A stretch of 64,000 nucleotides of DNA from Streptomyces sp. SCL15-4 (GTDB lineage Bacteria; Actinomycetota; Actinomycetes; Streptomycetales; Streptomycetaceae): assembly GCF_033366695.1 (NCBI RefSeq), contig NZ_JAOBTQ010000001.1:3596001-3660000 (forward strand). The letters run 5' to 3'. How positions within the stretch are numbered: the first letter of the stretch is position 1; every line of letters starts with the position of its first letter. Below the pieces are notes generated by a model. That model ran no database searches, had not been told where the DNA came from, and worked only from the letters and a program-made list of their open reading frames with translations. Both the position numbers and the translations under genes were made by a program. Below are positions 42,336 through 53,648 of this stretch, piece after piece.

Positions 42336-42883
42336 GCCGTGCCCTCCCCCGGCTCCGACCGCGCGGCGGCCAGCTTCTCGGCGGTCTTGCGGGCCGCGGC
42401 GATCTCCTTGGGCTCCTCGGCACCGGGGTCCAGGGCGGGCGGGGCCGGCACGGTCCACATCCACTCGCGGAGCTTGTCCCGCTCGTGGGTGAGGTCGCGG
42501 ATGTCGGTCTCGGCGTACTCGAACTCCGGGGACCAGAAGAGCGCGTCGAAAGGACAGACCTCGATGCAGATACCGCAGTACATGCACAGGGAGAAGTCGA
42601 TGGCGAACCGGTCGAGGACGTTGCGGCTGCGTTCCCGGCCGCCGGGGGCGGCGGGCGGGACGGTCTCCTTGTGGGAGTCGATGTAGATGCACCAGTCCGG
42701 GCACTCGCGGGCGCACAGCATGCAGACCGTGCAGTTCTCCTCGAACAGCCCGATCACTCCGCGGGTGCGGGGCGGCAGTTCGGGCAGGGCGTCGGGGTAC
42801 TGCTCGGTGACGGTCTTCTTCGTCATCGTGCGCAGGGTGACGGCCAGGCCCTTGGCGAGGCCGCTGCCGGGGATGGGGGCCAT
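42332..42883 (-). CDS. nuoI: NADH-quinone oxidoreductase subunit I
   Basis: 183-aa ferredoxin-like subunit. Both 4Fe-4S motifs are complete: [12 protein letters not shown] and [12 protein letters not shown], separated by about 36 residues. They pass electrons towards cluster N2 in NuoB. The C-terminal 60 residues are charged and probably surface-exposed. The ATG at 42883 lies 2 nt after the nuoH stop. Confidence 0.96.
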   Translation of the reverse strand: MAPIPGSGLAKGLAVTLRTMTKKTVTEQYPDALPELPPRTRGVIGLFEENCTVCMLCARECPDWCIYIDSHKETVPPAAPGGRERSRNVLDRFAIDFSLCMYCGICIEVCPFDALFWSPEFEYAETDIRDLTHERDKLREWMWTVPAPPALDPGAEEPKEIAAARKTAEKLAAARSEPGEGTA

Positions 42884-42885
42884 GG

Positions 42886-43854
42886 TTACCGGATCACCAC
42901 CTTGACGATGCCGGTGAGGGCGATCTGGGCGAGGGAGAGGGGGACCAGGAGGGTCCAGGAGAGTTTCTGGAGCTGGTCCTCGCGCAGCCGCGGATAGGTC
43001 ACCCGGAGCCAGATCACCAGGAAGGCGAGGATCGCGGTCTTCAGCAGGGTCCACACCCAGCCGAGGCCGTCGGCGCCCCACGGGCCGTGCCAGCCGCCGA
43101 GGAAGAGGACGGTGGTCAGGCCGCACAGGACGACGATGCCGGCGTACTCGGCGAGCAGGAACAGGGCGAAGCGCAGACCGGTGTACTCGGTGTACGCGCC
43201 GAAGATGATCTCGGAGTCGGCGACCGGCATGTCGAACGGCGGGCGTTGCAGTTCGGCGAGTCCGGCGACGAAGAAGACGATCGCGCCGACGATCTGCCAG
43301 GGCAGCCACCACCAGTGGAAGGCGTGCAGGATGCCGGGCAGGGAGACGGTGCCGGCCGCCATCGCGACCGAGGCCGCGGCCAGCAGCATCGGCAGTTCGT
43401 AGGCGAGCAGCTGGGCGGCCGTGCGCAGGCCGCCGAGCAGGGAGAACTTGTTGGCGCTGGCCCAGCCGGCCATCAGCGAGCCGAGGACGCCGACGCCCAT
43501 CACCGCGAGGACGAAGAACACGCCGGCGTCCAGGACCTGGCCGACGGCGCCCTCGCCCGGGCCGATCGGGATGGCGAGCAGCACCAGGAGGTACGGCAGC
43601 AGGGCCACGGCGGGGGCGAGCTGGAAGACTCGGCGGTCGGCGCCGGCCGGGACCACGTCCTCCTTCTGCGCGAACTTCACGCCGTCGGCGACCAGCTGGG
43701 CCCAGCCGTGGAAACCGCCGGCGTACATCGGGCCCAGGCGGCCCTGCATGTGCGCCATCACCTTGTGCTCGGTCTGGCCGACGATCAGCGGGAAGGTGAG
43801 GAAGACGACGAACACGACGAGGAGTCGCAGCGCGACGTCCGCCACGCCGTTCAC
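42886..43854 (-). CDS. nuoH: NADH-quinone oxidoreductase subunit H
   Basis: 322-aa membrane subunit lining the quinone chamber. About eight helices; the signatures [36 protein letters not shown] and [19 protein letters not shown] are intact, including the acidic loop residues. The GTG start at 43854 overlaps nuoC by 4 nt, so there is no space for the nuoD-G genes that normally lie between C and H. Confidence 0.95.
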   Translation of the reverse strand: MNGVADVALRLLVVFVVFLTFPLIVGQTEHKVMAHMQGRLGPMYAGGFHGWAQLVADGVKFAQKEDVVPAGADRRVFQLAPAVALLPYLLVLLAIPIGPGEGAVGQVLDAGVFFVLAVMGVGVLGSLMAGWASANKFSLLGGLRTAAQLLAYELPMLLAAASVAMAAGTVSLPGILHAFHWWWLPWQIVGAIVFFVAGLAELQRPPFDMPVADSEIIFGAYTEYTGLRFALFLLAEYAGIVVLCGLTTVLFLGGWHGPWGADGLGWVWTLLKTAILAFLVIWLRVTYPRLREDQLQKLSWTLLVPLSLAQIALTGIVKVVIR

Positions 43855-45179
43855 TGCGGGCCTCCTGCGGGGTCGGGGGTGTCGGGTCTCTCGGGGTTGT
43901 CGGGGGTGCCGGGGGGCGGGGAGGCGGCGGGCTGGGACGTGGAGTCGGCCTGCGGCTGCGGCTGCGGAGCGCGCTCGGGCTTCGGCTCGTCGGTGTGTTC
44001 CGGCTCCGTCGCCTTCCGTGGCTGTGGTTCCGGGGCGGGTTCCGGTTCCTCGAAGGCCGGGCGGGCGTGGTGCCAGGGGGCGTCCGAGCTGCGCGGGGCC
44101 CGGGCGCGCTGGGAGGCCGAGCCTTCCGAGGCGCTGCGGGCGCGGCGCGGCGCGGCGGGGGTGGCACCGGGTTCGTAGGCCACCGATGCCTCGGCGGCCG
44201 GACCTTCCGCCGGTCCCTGCGCCGCCGCGTCCGTGGCGTCGTCCTCGGCCGCGGCCTGCTTGCGCGTCGCCGCGTCCTCGGCCCGGACCGCCGCCTGGCT
44301 CGCCGGACCCGCACCCGCATCCGCCTGAGCCGCCTGGCTCGCCGAACCCTCGCTCGCGCTGCGCATGCGACGGGGCCGGGCGGGAGCGCCCGCAGACGCG
44401 TCCGGAGCAGCGGCCTCCGCCTGAGTCGCCTGGCTCGCCGAACCCTCGCTCGCGCTGCGCATGCGACGGGGCCGGGCGGGAGCGGCGGCATCCGGCTGGG
44501 GCGTCTGGGTGGCCGAGCCCTCCGACGACGAGCGGGTGCGGCGTACCGGGCGGTCGCCTGCCGGGCGGGCCGTCGCCGTCCTGGCGGGACGGGTGGGTGC
44601 CGGAGGGAGCTGGCCCTTCAGGGGGCCCCATTCGTTGGGGTCGGGGACGCCGGGAGGCAGCATCTGGCGGCGCTTGGGGCCGCCGTGCTCGGACTCGCCC
44701 GGCTCCTTCGCGCCCGGCCACGCCTTGGCGACGCGCGCGGCGAGGACGAAGTCCTTGCGGAGGGGGTGGCCCTCGAAGGTCTCCGGCAGGAGGAGGTGCT
44801 CCAGCCCCGGGTGGCCCTCGAAGACGACGCCGAACATCTCGTGGGTCTCGCGCTCGTGCCAGCCGGCGCCCGCGTAGACGCCGACGGCGGAGGGCAGGAC
44901 GGGGGCCTCGTGCGGGACCGTCGTACGGACGAGGAGGCGGCGCACCGGGTGCAGGGCGACGACGTGCGCGGCGACCCGGAAGCCCGTGCCCGGTTCGTCC
45001 ACGGCGCTCAGCCAGTCGAAGTAGGTGCAGGACAGGGTCGTACGGGCCGTCTCCAGAGCGGTGAGCCAGGCGGACGGCGGTACGTCCACGGTCAGGAGGT
45101 CGTACGACTCCTGCGCCGTGGCGTCCGCGCCGAACAGTTCCTCGGCGGAGGCGGGCAGCCAGCCGGCGGGCGTGCTCAT
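43851..45179 (-). CDS. nuoC: NADH-quinone oxidoreductase subunit C with long repeat-bearing tail
   Basis: 442 aa, about twice the usual NuoC length. Residues 1-165 are the NuoC domain with the signature [21 protein letters not shown] and the HPLRKDF end. From about 165 the chain is a disordered, Pro/Ala/Glu/Arg-rich tail. A short motif RxRSxSEGSAxQ occurs four times near residues 217, 241, 273 and 350. At DNA level 44331-44388 and 44427-44484 are near-identical. NuoCD fusions exist elsewhere, but this tail has no NuoD sequence. Confidence 0.92.
   Translation of the reverse strand: MSTPAGWLPASAEELFGADATAQESYDLLTVDVPPSAWLTALETARTTLSCTYFDWLSAVDEPGTGFRVAAHVVALHPVRRLLVRTTVPHEAPVLPSAVGVYAGAGWHERETHEMFGVVFEGHPGLEHLLLPETFEGHPLRKDFVLAARVAKAWPGAKEPGESEHGGPKRRQMLPPGVPDPNEWGPLKGQLPPAPTRPARTATARPAGDRPVRRTRSSSEGSATQTPQPDAAAPARPRRMRSASEGSASQATQAEAAAPDASAGAPARPRRMRSASEGSASQAAQADAGAGPASQAAVRAEDAATRKQAAAEDDATDAAAQGPAEGPAAEASVAYEPGATPAAPRRARSASEGSASQRARAPRSSDAPWHHARPAFEEPEPAPEPQPRKATEPEHTDEPKPERAPQPQPQADSTSQPAASPPPGTPDNPERPDTPDPAGGPQ
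44331..44484. repeat. 96-bp-period direct repeat inside nuoC
   Basis: A 58-bp segment (from CGCCTGGCTCGCCGAACC) is found at 44331-44388 and 44427-44484. The period of 96 bp is 32 codons, so the repeat stays in frame and adds one copy of the SEGSA motif. Related, more diverged copies flank it. Confidence 0.85.
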
Positions 45180-45781
45180 CGCGGGCCCTCCTCACCGGCC
45201 GGCGCCGGAGGCGGTACCAGGCCGCTCCGCAGGGCCGCCGCGGACGGCCGGGCGGCCGCGCCCTCGCCGTACCGCTCCCCCAGCGACTCGCGGGCGATCT
45301 TCTCCTGGAGCTTGAGGATGCCCTGGAGCAGCGCCTCGGGGCGCGGCGGGCAGCCGGGGACGTAGACGTCCACCGGGATGATCTGGTCGACGCCCTTGGT
45401 GACCGAGTAGGAGTCCCAGTAGGGGCCGCCGCAGTTGGAGCAGGCGCCGAAGGAGATGACGTACTTCGGCTCGGGCATCTGCTCGTACAGGCGCTTGACG
45501 GCCGGGGCCATCTTGTCCGTGACCGTGCCGGACACGACCATCAGGTCGGCCTGGCGGGGGCCCGGCGCGAAGGGGATGACGCCGAGGCGGATGAAGTCGT
45601 GGCGGGCCATCGACGCGGCGATGAACTCGATCGCGCAGCAGGCGAGGCCGAAGTTGAACACCCACAGCGAGTAGCGGCGGCCCCAGTTCAGGACCACCTT
45701 CATCGGTTCGGGGGCCAGCCGCGCCAGCGCCCCCAGCCGCTTGGGCTCGGGCAGGTGGACGGGGTCCGGGTTCACGTCCAT
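45176..45781 (-). CDS. nuoB: NADH-quinone oxidoreductase subunit B
   Basis: 201-aa subunit holding the N2 4Fe-4S cluster. The Cys ligands are seen in [18 protein letters not shown] and [12 protein letters not shown]. The Pro/Ala-rich end is longer than needed. The ATG at 45781 overlaps the end of nuoA by 10 nt and its stop overlaps nuoC by 4 nt. Confidence 0.96.
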   Translation of the reverse strand: MDVNPDPVHLPEPKRLGALARLAPEPMKVVLNWGRRYSLWVFNFGLACCAIEFIAASMARHDFIRLGVIPFAPGPRQADLMVVSGTVTDKMAPAVKRLYEQMPEPKYVISFGACSNCGGPYWDSYSVTKGVDQIIPVDVYVPGCPPRPEALLQGILKLQEKIARESLGERYGEGAAARPSAAALRSGLVPPPAPAGEEGPR

Positions 45782-46191
45782 GCCAGGACGCCCTTCTTGT
45801 ATGCGTAGAGCAGGCCCACGGCGAGGAAGCCGAGGAAGACGAACATCTCCACCAGGGTCGCCGCGCCGTAGCCGGGCGCGGCGAAGACCGTCGCCCAGGG
45901 GAACAGGAAGATCGAGTCGACCGCGAAGATCACGTACAGGAAGGCGTAGACGTAGTAGCGGACCTGGGTGTGGGCCCAGCCCTCGCCGACGGGGTCGACA
46001 CCGCACTCGTACGTCAGCAGCTTCTCCGGGGTCGGCACGACCGGGCGGAGCAGGCGGCCGGCGCCGAAGGCGACCGCGACGAACAGCACGCCGACGACGG
46101 CGAGCAGCCCGACCACCGAGTAGGACCGGAAGTAACCGGCCGCGACGACGTGCCCCGCGGCGACCGTCGAGTCCCCCAACGTCTCCCGCAC
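45772..46191 (-). CDS. nuoA: NADH-quinone oxidoreductase subunit A
   Basis: 139-aa membrane subunit with three helices. The conserved loop [32 protein letters not shown] contains the critical Cys and acidic residues; only the key residues C and D need be noted. The GTG start at 46191 has GAGGGA upstream. It is the first gene of the cluster and lies divergent from the kinase gene at 46425. Confidence 0.94.
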   Translation of the reverse strand: MRETLGDSTVAAGHVVAAGYFRSYSVVGLLAVVGVLFVAVAFGAGRLLRPVVPTPEKLLTYECGVDPVGEGWAHTQVRYYVYAFLYVIFAVDSIFLFPWATVFAAPGYGAATLVEMFVFLGFLAVGLLYAYKKGVLAWT

Positions 46192-46424
46192 CGTGGCGTC
46201 CCTCGCTCCCTGACCTCGTGACCGTGGTGATTTCAGTGCACCGGGTGATGCCTCGTGATTCGAGGATCTGTACGCACGCGAGTCTAGGCCCTGATAAAGA
46301 CCGGGTAAGCGGCCCGTCACGCGGCGAGACGGACCGGACGGGCCGGGGGTGGGGTTTTCCCCCGGCGGCGCAGGGCGGTGTACCGCATGGCGGGAACGGT
46401 GCCGGGCACGGCAGGCTGACCGGC

Positions 46425-47633
46425 ATGACCGCTCCCAGCCCCGCCGCCGCACCGAACGCCGGCACCGACGCAGACGACGGACCCGACGGCTCGCACCGCC
46501 TGCCTCCGCCCCGGCCGGCCTACGACGCGCACACCTGGAAGGAGATCGCGCACCTGCTGCTGAACCTGCCGACGGCGGTGTTCGGTTTCACGTACGCGTT
46601 CACCGTGCTGGTCGTCGGCGGCGTCCTCACCCTCACCGTGATCGGGCTTCCGCTGCTCGCGTTCTGCCTGGTCGTCTCGCGGCAGCTGGGCAAGGTGGAG
46701 CGGGCCCGGGCCCGGGCGCTGCTCGGGGTGCGGGTGGAGGAGCCGTCGCCGCTGCCGTACGCCCGGAGCGGGGGCCCGGTGCAGCGGGTGTGGATGGCGC
46801 TGAAGGACCCGGTGGGCTGGCGCACCCTGCTGTACGACGTGATCCGGCTGCCGTGGGGCATCCTCACCTTCGTCACCGTGCTGACCTCGCTGTTCGTGCT
46901 GTGGCCGGTGCTGCCGTACCTGGCGCGGCTGATGGCGAACCTGGACCGGGCGATGGTGCGCGGGCTGCTGTCGCCCTCGGACGAGCTGGAGCGCCGGATC
47001 GCCGAGCTGGAGTCGGACCGCGGAGTCGTGGTGGACACGGCGGCGGCGGATCTGCGCCGGATCGAGCGGGATCTGCACGACGGCGCGCAGGCGCGGCTGG
47101 TCAATCTGGCGATGGGGCTCGGACTGGCCAAGGAGAAGCTGCTGGAGGACCCGGACACGGCGGCGGCGATGGTGGAGGAGGCGCACGGCGAGGTGAAGCT
47201 GGCCCTCCAGGAGCTGCGCGACCTGGCCCGCGGCATCCACCCCGCCGTGCTCACCGACCGCGGCCTGGACGCGGCGCTGTCGGCGGTCGCCTCCCGCTGC
47301 ACGGTGCCGGTGAAGGTGAGCGTGGACCTGCCGACCAGGCCGGCGGCGGCCATCGAGGGCATCGCCTACTTCACCGTCTCCGAGCTGCTGCAGAACGTCA
47401 GCAAGCACAGCGGTGCCCGGACCGCCTCGGTCGACGCCCGGCGGGCGGACGACCGGCTGGTCCTCCAGGTCCGGGACGACGGCCGGGGTGGCGCCCGGCT
47501 CGACGGAGGCAGCGGAATGCGGGGCCTGGCGGAGCGGCTGGGCGCGGTGGACGGCCTGTTCGTGGTCGACTCCCCGGCCGGCGGCCCCACGGTGGTGACG
47601 GCGGAACTGCCCTGGCGGGACCGCCAGGAGTAA
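46425..47633 (+). CDS. sensor histidine kinase (HisKA_3 type, first of two)
   Basis: 402-aa NarL-partner kinase. The N-terminal half is a membrane sensor region with about four hydrophobic helices ([36 protein letters not shown]). The phosphoacceptor is His218 in [15 protein letters not shown]; the ATPase has NVSKHSGAR (N-box) and DDGRGG plus [11 protein letters not shown]. The second kinase of the cluster is a paralogue: most residues in the catalytic half match. The cognate regulator is probably the one encoded at 49786. Confidence 0.92.
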   Translation: MTAPSPAAAPNAGTDADDGPDGSHRLPPPRPAYDAHTWKEIAHLLLNLPTAVFGFTYAFTVLVVGGVLTLTVIGLPLLAFCLVVSRQLGKVERARARALLGVRVEEPSPLPYARSGGPVQRVWMALKDPVGWRTLLYDVIRLPWGILTFVTVLTSLFVLWPVLPYLARLMANLDRAMVRGLLSPSDELERRIAELESDRGVVVDTAAADLRRIERDLHDGAQARLVNLAMGLGLAKEKLLEDPDTAAAMVEEAHGEVKLALQELRDLARGIHPAVLTDRGLDAALSAVASRCTVPVKVSVDLPTRPAAAIEGIAYFTVSELLQNVSKHSGARTASVDARRADDRLVLQVRDDGRGGARLDGGSGMRGLAERLGAVDGLFVVDSPAGGPTVVTAELPWRDRQE

Positions 47634-48105
47634 CCACGCACGGTGGTTGTGCGCGGGCCCCGTGTACGACGGCCCGGCCCCGGGTCCGGGCCGGGCCGCA
47701 CGCGGGCCCGGAGCGGGCGCTGCGCGGGCTCCGGCTCTACTCCGGCTCCGGCTCGGGCTCCGGGCTCCGGGCTCCGGGCTCCGGGCTCCGGGCTCCGGGC
47801 TCCGGGCTCCGGGCAGGCTGTGCGCGGAGCCCTCGGCAGCCGCACGCCGACTCCGGGCAGGCCTGCACGGCGTCCGGGCAGGCCATACGCCGGACCCGAG
47901 CGAGCCCTGGCGAGCCCTGCACGGGCTCTGGGCGGGCCGGGGGCGGACCCCGAAGGCCGGGGCCCGGGCCCCGGCGAGGGCGGGAGCGGGCGGGTGAGGC
48001 CGGCCGCCGGCCGGGGTGGGGAAAACCCCCCGGTCGAGACGCCGACGGCCTCCATGTCCCCGGCGCGCGCGGCGGACCACTCTGGAAGTACGGCGGAACC
48101 GCCGC
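47634..48105. repeat. GC-rich intergenic region with heptamer array
   Basis: 470 nt between the kinase genes. It contains a GC-rich hairpin (GGCCCGGCCC with complement, 47670-47698) that may end the first kinase message. It also has eight perfect tandem copies of CGGGCTC at 47754-47809. The open frames crossing the region are low-complexity and I do not accept any as a gene. Confidence 0.8.
47670..47698 (+). terminator. terminator-like hairpin after the first kinase
   Basis: Perfect 11-bp stem of GC pairs (CGGCCCGGCCC and complement) with a 7-nt loop, 37 nt after the stop codon. Confidence 0.6.
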
Positions 48106-49458
48106 ATGGACGAGCAGAACGGGACGACGCCGATGGCCACGGAGTACGGACAGGGGTACGCCTACCGGAGTGAGCGGCCGCACCGGATGCCGGCCGGGCT
48201 GCGGGCGCCGTTCGAGGCGCGCAGCTGGCGGGAGTTCGGGTACGTGCTGCTGAGCCTGCCGGTCGCGATCGTGCTGTTCTGCTGGACGGTGACGATGGTC
48301 TCCCTCGGCGCGGGCCTGCTGGTGACCTTCCTCGGCATCCCGGTGCTGGCGGCGGCGCTGGCCGGCTGCCGGGGGTTCGGGGTGCTGGAGCGGGCGCGGG
48401 CACGCGCTCTGCTGGACGTGCGGGTGGCCGATCCGGAGCCGTTGCGTCCGGGCAAGCCGGGCCCGGTGGCCTGGATGGGCGCGGTGCTCAAGAGCGGCTC
48501 CTCCTGGCGGCAGGCGCTGTACACGCTGGTGCAGTTCCCGTGGGCGGTGTTCTCGTTCTCGGTGGTGGTGACGTTCTGGTCCCTCGGCTGGTCGCTGCTG
48601 ACGTACCCGCTGTGGTTCTGGGTGCTCCCGGTCTACGCCGGTCAGAGCGGTATCCAGCTGTACGGCGACAGCCATCACAGCGTCTACGTGGACAACCCGT
48701 TCGAGATCGCGCTGGCCGCGCTGGTCGGGCTGGTGTTCACGCTGGCCGGCCCGTGGCTGGTGCGGGCCATGACGACCGTGGACGGGCTGCTGGTGCGCGG
48801 GCTGCTCGGGCCGTCGCCGCTGTCGGCGCGGGTGGTGGAGCTGGAGTCGGACCGGGGTGCCGTGGTCGACACGGCCGTCGCCGACCTGCGCCGCATCGAG
48901 CGGGCCCTGCACGACGGCGCCCAGGCCAGGCTGGCCGGTCTGGCCATGGACCTGGGGCTGGCCAAGGAGAAGCTGCGGGACGACCCGCGGGCGGCGGCGC
49001 GCATGGTGGAGGAGGCGCACGGCGAGGTGAAGACGGCCCTCCAGGAGCTGCGCGACCTCGCGCGGGGCATCCACCCGGCCGTGCTCACCGACCGCGGCCT
49101 GGACGCGGCGCTGTCGGCGGTCGCCTCCCGCTGCGCGGTGCCGGTGCGGGTGGAGGTCGACCTGCCGGCCCGGCCGGCGGCGGCCATCGAGGGCATCGCC
49201 TACTTCACCGTCTCCGAGCTGCTGCGCAACGTCAGCGAGCACAGCGGTGCCCGGACCGCCTCGGTCGACGTGTGGCGGTCGGACGACCGGCTGATGCTCC
49301 AGGTGAGCGACGACGGCGTGGGCGGCGCGGACCTCACCCGGGGCTCCGGACTGGCCGGACTCGCGGCCCGGCTGGACGCGGTGGACGGCCTCCTCGTGGT
49401 GGACTCCCCGCCCGGCGGCCCCACCCGGGTCACAGCGGAACTCCCCTGGCGCGCCTGA
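48106..49458 (+). CDS. sensor histidine kinase (HisKA_3 type, second of two)
   Basis: 450-aa kinase. The N-terminal sensor region has more hydrophobic helices than the first kinase (extra segment around LTYPLWFWVLPVYAGQ and VDNPFEIALAALVG), so the stimulus may differ while the catalytic core is nearly the same: His269 in [16 protein letters not shown]-box NVSEHSGAR, G-box DDGVGG. Start ATG 48106; an ATG nine codons later is an alternative. It lies 327 nt before the regulator gene, on the same strand. Confidence 0.92.
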   Translation: MDEQNGTTPMATEYGQGYAYRSERPHRMPAGLRAPFEARSWREFGYVLLSLPVAIVLFCWTVTMVSLGAGLLVTFLGIPVLAAALAGCRGFGVLERARARALLDVRVADPEPLRPGKPGPVAWMGAVLKSGSSWRQALYTLVQFPWAVFSFSVVVTFWSLGWSLLTYPLWFWVLPVYAGQSGIQLYGDSHHSVYVDNPFEIALAALVGLVFTLAGPWLVRAMTTVDGLLVRGLLGPSPLSARVVELESDRGAVVDTAVADLRRIERALHDGAQARLAGLAMDLGLAKEKLRDDPRAAARMVEEAHGEVKTALQELRDLARGIHPAVLTDRGLDAALSAVASRCAVPVRVEVDLPARPAAAIEGIAYFTVSELLRNVSEHSGARTASVDVWRSDDRLMLQVSDDGVGGADLTRGSGLAGLAARLDAVDGLLVVDSPPGGPTRVTAELPWRA

Positions 49459-49785
49459 GCACCAGTCCACCGCGGCCGTGGACGGACTTCCGGTCCCCGG
49501 CCGCTCCCTTGGTCCGGTCGGCGGCCGCCGTGCCACCGCCCGGACCTCCCCCCTTGAACAGCGGGCCCTTCCCCCGTCGCGGCCCGGTACAACCCGCCCA
49601 GCCCCGGATCTTTCCCCCGGCCCGGCCGCGGATCAACGCGCCCGCTCCCTGATCTTTCCCCTGGTACGGCGGCGCTCCGGGCCGAATCCTGGAATGCTGG
49701 TGCTCCGTAGGACGGCGGACGGCCGGGGGCGGACGCCGTCGTGGCGGATCGCGCTGTGGGGGAACGAAAGATCGTGGAGGACAGG
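49459..49785 (+). promoter_or_regulatory. intergenic region before the response regulator
   Basis: No coding frame is credible here except a short extension of the regulator frame to a GTG at 49741. Several GATCTTTCCC-like segments repeat (49607, 49652), possibly protein-binding. I claim no precise promoter. Confidence 0.45.
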
Positions 49786-50445
49786 GTGCGAGTGGTCATC
49801 GCCGAGGACTCGGTGCTGCTCAGAGAGGGCCTGACCCGGCTGCTGACCGACCGCGGGCACGACGTCGTGGCCGGCGTCGGCGACGCGGACGCGCTGGTGA
49901 AGACCATCGCCGACCTGGACGGCGGCGGGGAGCTGCCCGACGTGGTCGTGGCGGACGTACGGATGCCGCCGACGCACACCGACGAGGGCGTCCGCGCGGC
50001 CGTGGCGCTGCGCCGGCTCCACCCGGGGCTCGGCGTGCTCGTGCTGTCGCAGTACGTGGAGGAGCGTTACGCCACCGAGCTGCTGGCCGGTTCCAGCCGG
50101 GGCGTGGGCTATCTGCTCAAGGACCGCGTCGCGGACGTGCGGGAGTTCGTCGACGCCGTGGTGCGGGTGGCCGAGGGCGGTACGGCGCTGGACCCGGAGG
50201 TGGTCGCGCAGCTGCTGGGCCGCAGCCGCAAGCAGGACGTGCTGGCCGGGCTGACGCCCCGGGAGCGCGAGGTGCTCGGGCTGATGGCGGAGGGGCGGAC
50301 GAACTCGGCGATCGCCCGGCAGCTCGTGGTCAGCGACGGCGCCGTGGAGAAGCACGTCAGCAACATCTTCCTGAAGCTCGGTCTGGCCCCGAGCGACGGT
50401 GACCACCGGCGGGTGCTGGCCGTGCTCACCTATCTGAACTCCTGA
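49786..50445 (+). CDS. NarL/FixJ-family response regulator
   Basis: 219 aa from the GTG at 49786 (VRVVIAEDSVLLREGLTRLL), with GGAGG 5 nt upstream; an in-frame GTG at 49741 would add 15 residues. The receiver has the acidic pocket ED and the phospho-acceptor Asp57 in VVVADVRMPP, plus the Lys in GYLLKDR. The LuxR helix-turn-helix at the C-terminus reads LTPREREVLGLMAEG and KHVSNIFLKLGL. It should be phosphorylated by one or both upstream kinases. Confidence 0.94.
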   Translation: MRVVIAEDSVLLREGLTRLLTDRGHDVVAGVGDADALVKTIADLDGGGELPDVVVADVRMPPTHTDEGVRAAVALRRLHPGLGVLVLSQYVEERYATELLAGSSRGVGYLLKDRVADVREFVDAVVRVAEGGTALDPEVVAQLLGRSRKQDVLAGLTPREREVLGLMAEGRTNSAIARQLVVSDGAVEKHVSNIFLKLGLAPSDGDHRRVLAVLTYLNS

Positions 50446-50652
50446 GCACCTCAAGACGCGCGGAAGCATCGCCGACGACGCTTCCGCGATGCGGGACATG
50501 ATGTTGAAGCCAGCGCGACAGGCCCTCCCGAAAGTGTCATCCGATCCGCGGATGGCCTCGGGAAGGCGACCCTGACCGACGTAGGGTTGATCCTGGGATG
50601 GTCCGTGGGACGACCAGGCCCCGGACAGCCGCCTCGAAGGAGGTCCAGTTCA

Positions 50653-52573
50653 GTGACCAGCCAGGTCAGCAGCCCAGCGGAGCAGACCGACGGAACCGTC
50701 GTGGGAGAGCAGCGCAAACCGGGCGACGCGAAGGACGTGCGGCGCCTGGACCGGGTGATCATCCGGTTCGCGGGGGACTCGGGTGACGGCATGCAGCTCA
50801 CCGGTGACCGGTTCACCTCGGAGACCGCTTCCTTCGGCAACGACCTCTCCACGCTCCCGAACTTCCCCGCGGAGATCCGTGCCCCCGCCGGCACGCTGCC
50901 CGGGGTCTCGTCCTTCCAGCTCCACTTCGCCGACCACGACATCCTCACCCCCGGGGACGCGCCGAACGTCCTGGTGGCGATGAACCCGGCCGCCCTGAAG
51001 GCCAACGTCGGCGACCTCCCGCGCGGCGCGGAGATCATCGTCGACACCGACGAGTTCACCAAGCGGGCCCTGCAGAAGGTCGGGTACGCGAGCGATCCGC
51101 TGCACGACGGCTCCCTCGACGGCTACCACCTCCACCCCGTGCCGCTGACCACCCTGACGGTGGAGGCGCTCAAGGAGTTCGACCTCTCCCGCAAGGAGGC
51201 CGAGCGCAGCAAGAACATGTTCGCCCTCGGCCTGCTGTCGTGGATGTACCACCGGCCCACCGAGGGCACCGAAAAGTTCCTGAAGTCGAAGTTCGCGAAG
51301 AAGCCCGAGATCATGGCGGCGAACATCGCCGCGTTCCGGGCGGGCTGGAACTTCGGCGAGACCACGGAGGACTTCGCGGTCTCCTACGAGGTCGCCCCGG
51401 CCGCCAAGGCGTTCCCCGTGGGCACCTACCGCAACATCTCCGGCAACCTCGCCCTGGCCTACGGCCTGATCGCGGCCTCCCGCCAGGCGGACCTGCCGCT
51501 GTTCCTGGGCTCGTACCCGATCACCCCGGCCTCCGACATCCTGCACGAGCTGTCGCGGCACAAGAACTTCGGGGTGCGCACCTTCCAGGCCGAGGACGAG
51601 ATCGCGGGCATCGGCGCCGCGCTCGGCGCGGCCTTCGGCGGCTCACTGGCCGTGACCACCACTTCCGGCCCCGGTGTCGCCCTGAAGTCGGAGACGATCG
51701 GGCTTGCGGTCTCGCTGGAGCTGCCGCTGCTGGTGGTGGACATCCAGCGCGGCGGCCCCTCCACGGGTCTGCCGACCAAGACCGAGCAGGCCGATCTGCT
51801 CCAGGCGATGTACGGGCGCAACGGCGAGGCACCGGTGCCCGTCGTGGCGCCGCGCACCCCGGCGGACTGTTTCGACGCGGCCCTGGAGGCCGCCCGGATC
51901 GCGCTGACCTACCGCACACCGGTGATGCTGCTGTCGGACGGCTACCTGGCCAACGGCTCCGAGCCGTGGCGCATCCCGGAGCCGGAGGAACTGCCCGATC
52001 TGAAGGTCCGGTTCGCGCAGGGACCGAACCACACGCTGGCCGACGGCAGCGAGGTGTTCTGGCCGTACAAGCGGGACCCGCGGACCCTGGCCCGGCCGTG
52101 GGCGATCCCGGGCACCCCGGGTCTGGAACACCGCATCGGCGGCATCGAGAAGCAGGACGGCACGGGCAACATCTCCTACGACCCGGCCAACCACGACTTC
52201 ATGGTCCGCACCCGCCAGGCCAAGATCGACGGCATCGACGTACCGGACGTGGAGGTCGACGACCCGCACGGCGCGCGGACACTCGTCCTGGGCTGGGGCT
52301 CTACCTACGGCCCCATCACCGCCGCCGTTCGGCGGCTGCGGGCGGCCGGCGAATCGATCGCCCAGGCCCATCTGCGCCACGTCAACCCCTTCCCGCGCAA
52401 CCTCGGCACGGTCCTGAAGGGCTACGACAAGGTCGTGATCCCCGAGATGAACCTCGGGCAGCTCGCCACCCTGATCCGGGCGAAGTACCTGGTGGACGCC
52501 CACTCCTACAACCAGGTCAACGGCATGCCGTTCAAGGCGGAACAGCTCGCCACGGCGCTGAAGGAGGCCATCG

Positions 52574-52581
<8 letters not shown>
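50653..52581 (+). CDS. korA: 2-oxoglutarate:ferredoxin oxidoreductase, alpha (gamma-alpha fused) subunit
   Basis: 642-aa CoA-acylating 2-oxoacid:ferredoxin oxidoreductase subunit. The N-terminal gamma domain (about 35-215, RVIIRFAGDSGDGMQL) is fused to the alpha domain (from about 230; SYPITPASDILHEL, AEDEIAGIGAALGAAFGG). With korB it converts 2-oxoglutarate to succinyl-CoA and reduces ferredoxin. The GTG at 50653 has AAGGAGGT upstream. Its stop overlaps the korB start by 8 nt. Confidence 0.95.
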
Positions 52582-53635
<1,054 letters not shown>

Positions 53636-53648
53636 CCCTGCCGCCGCT

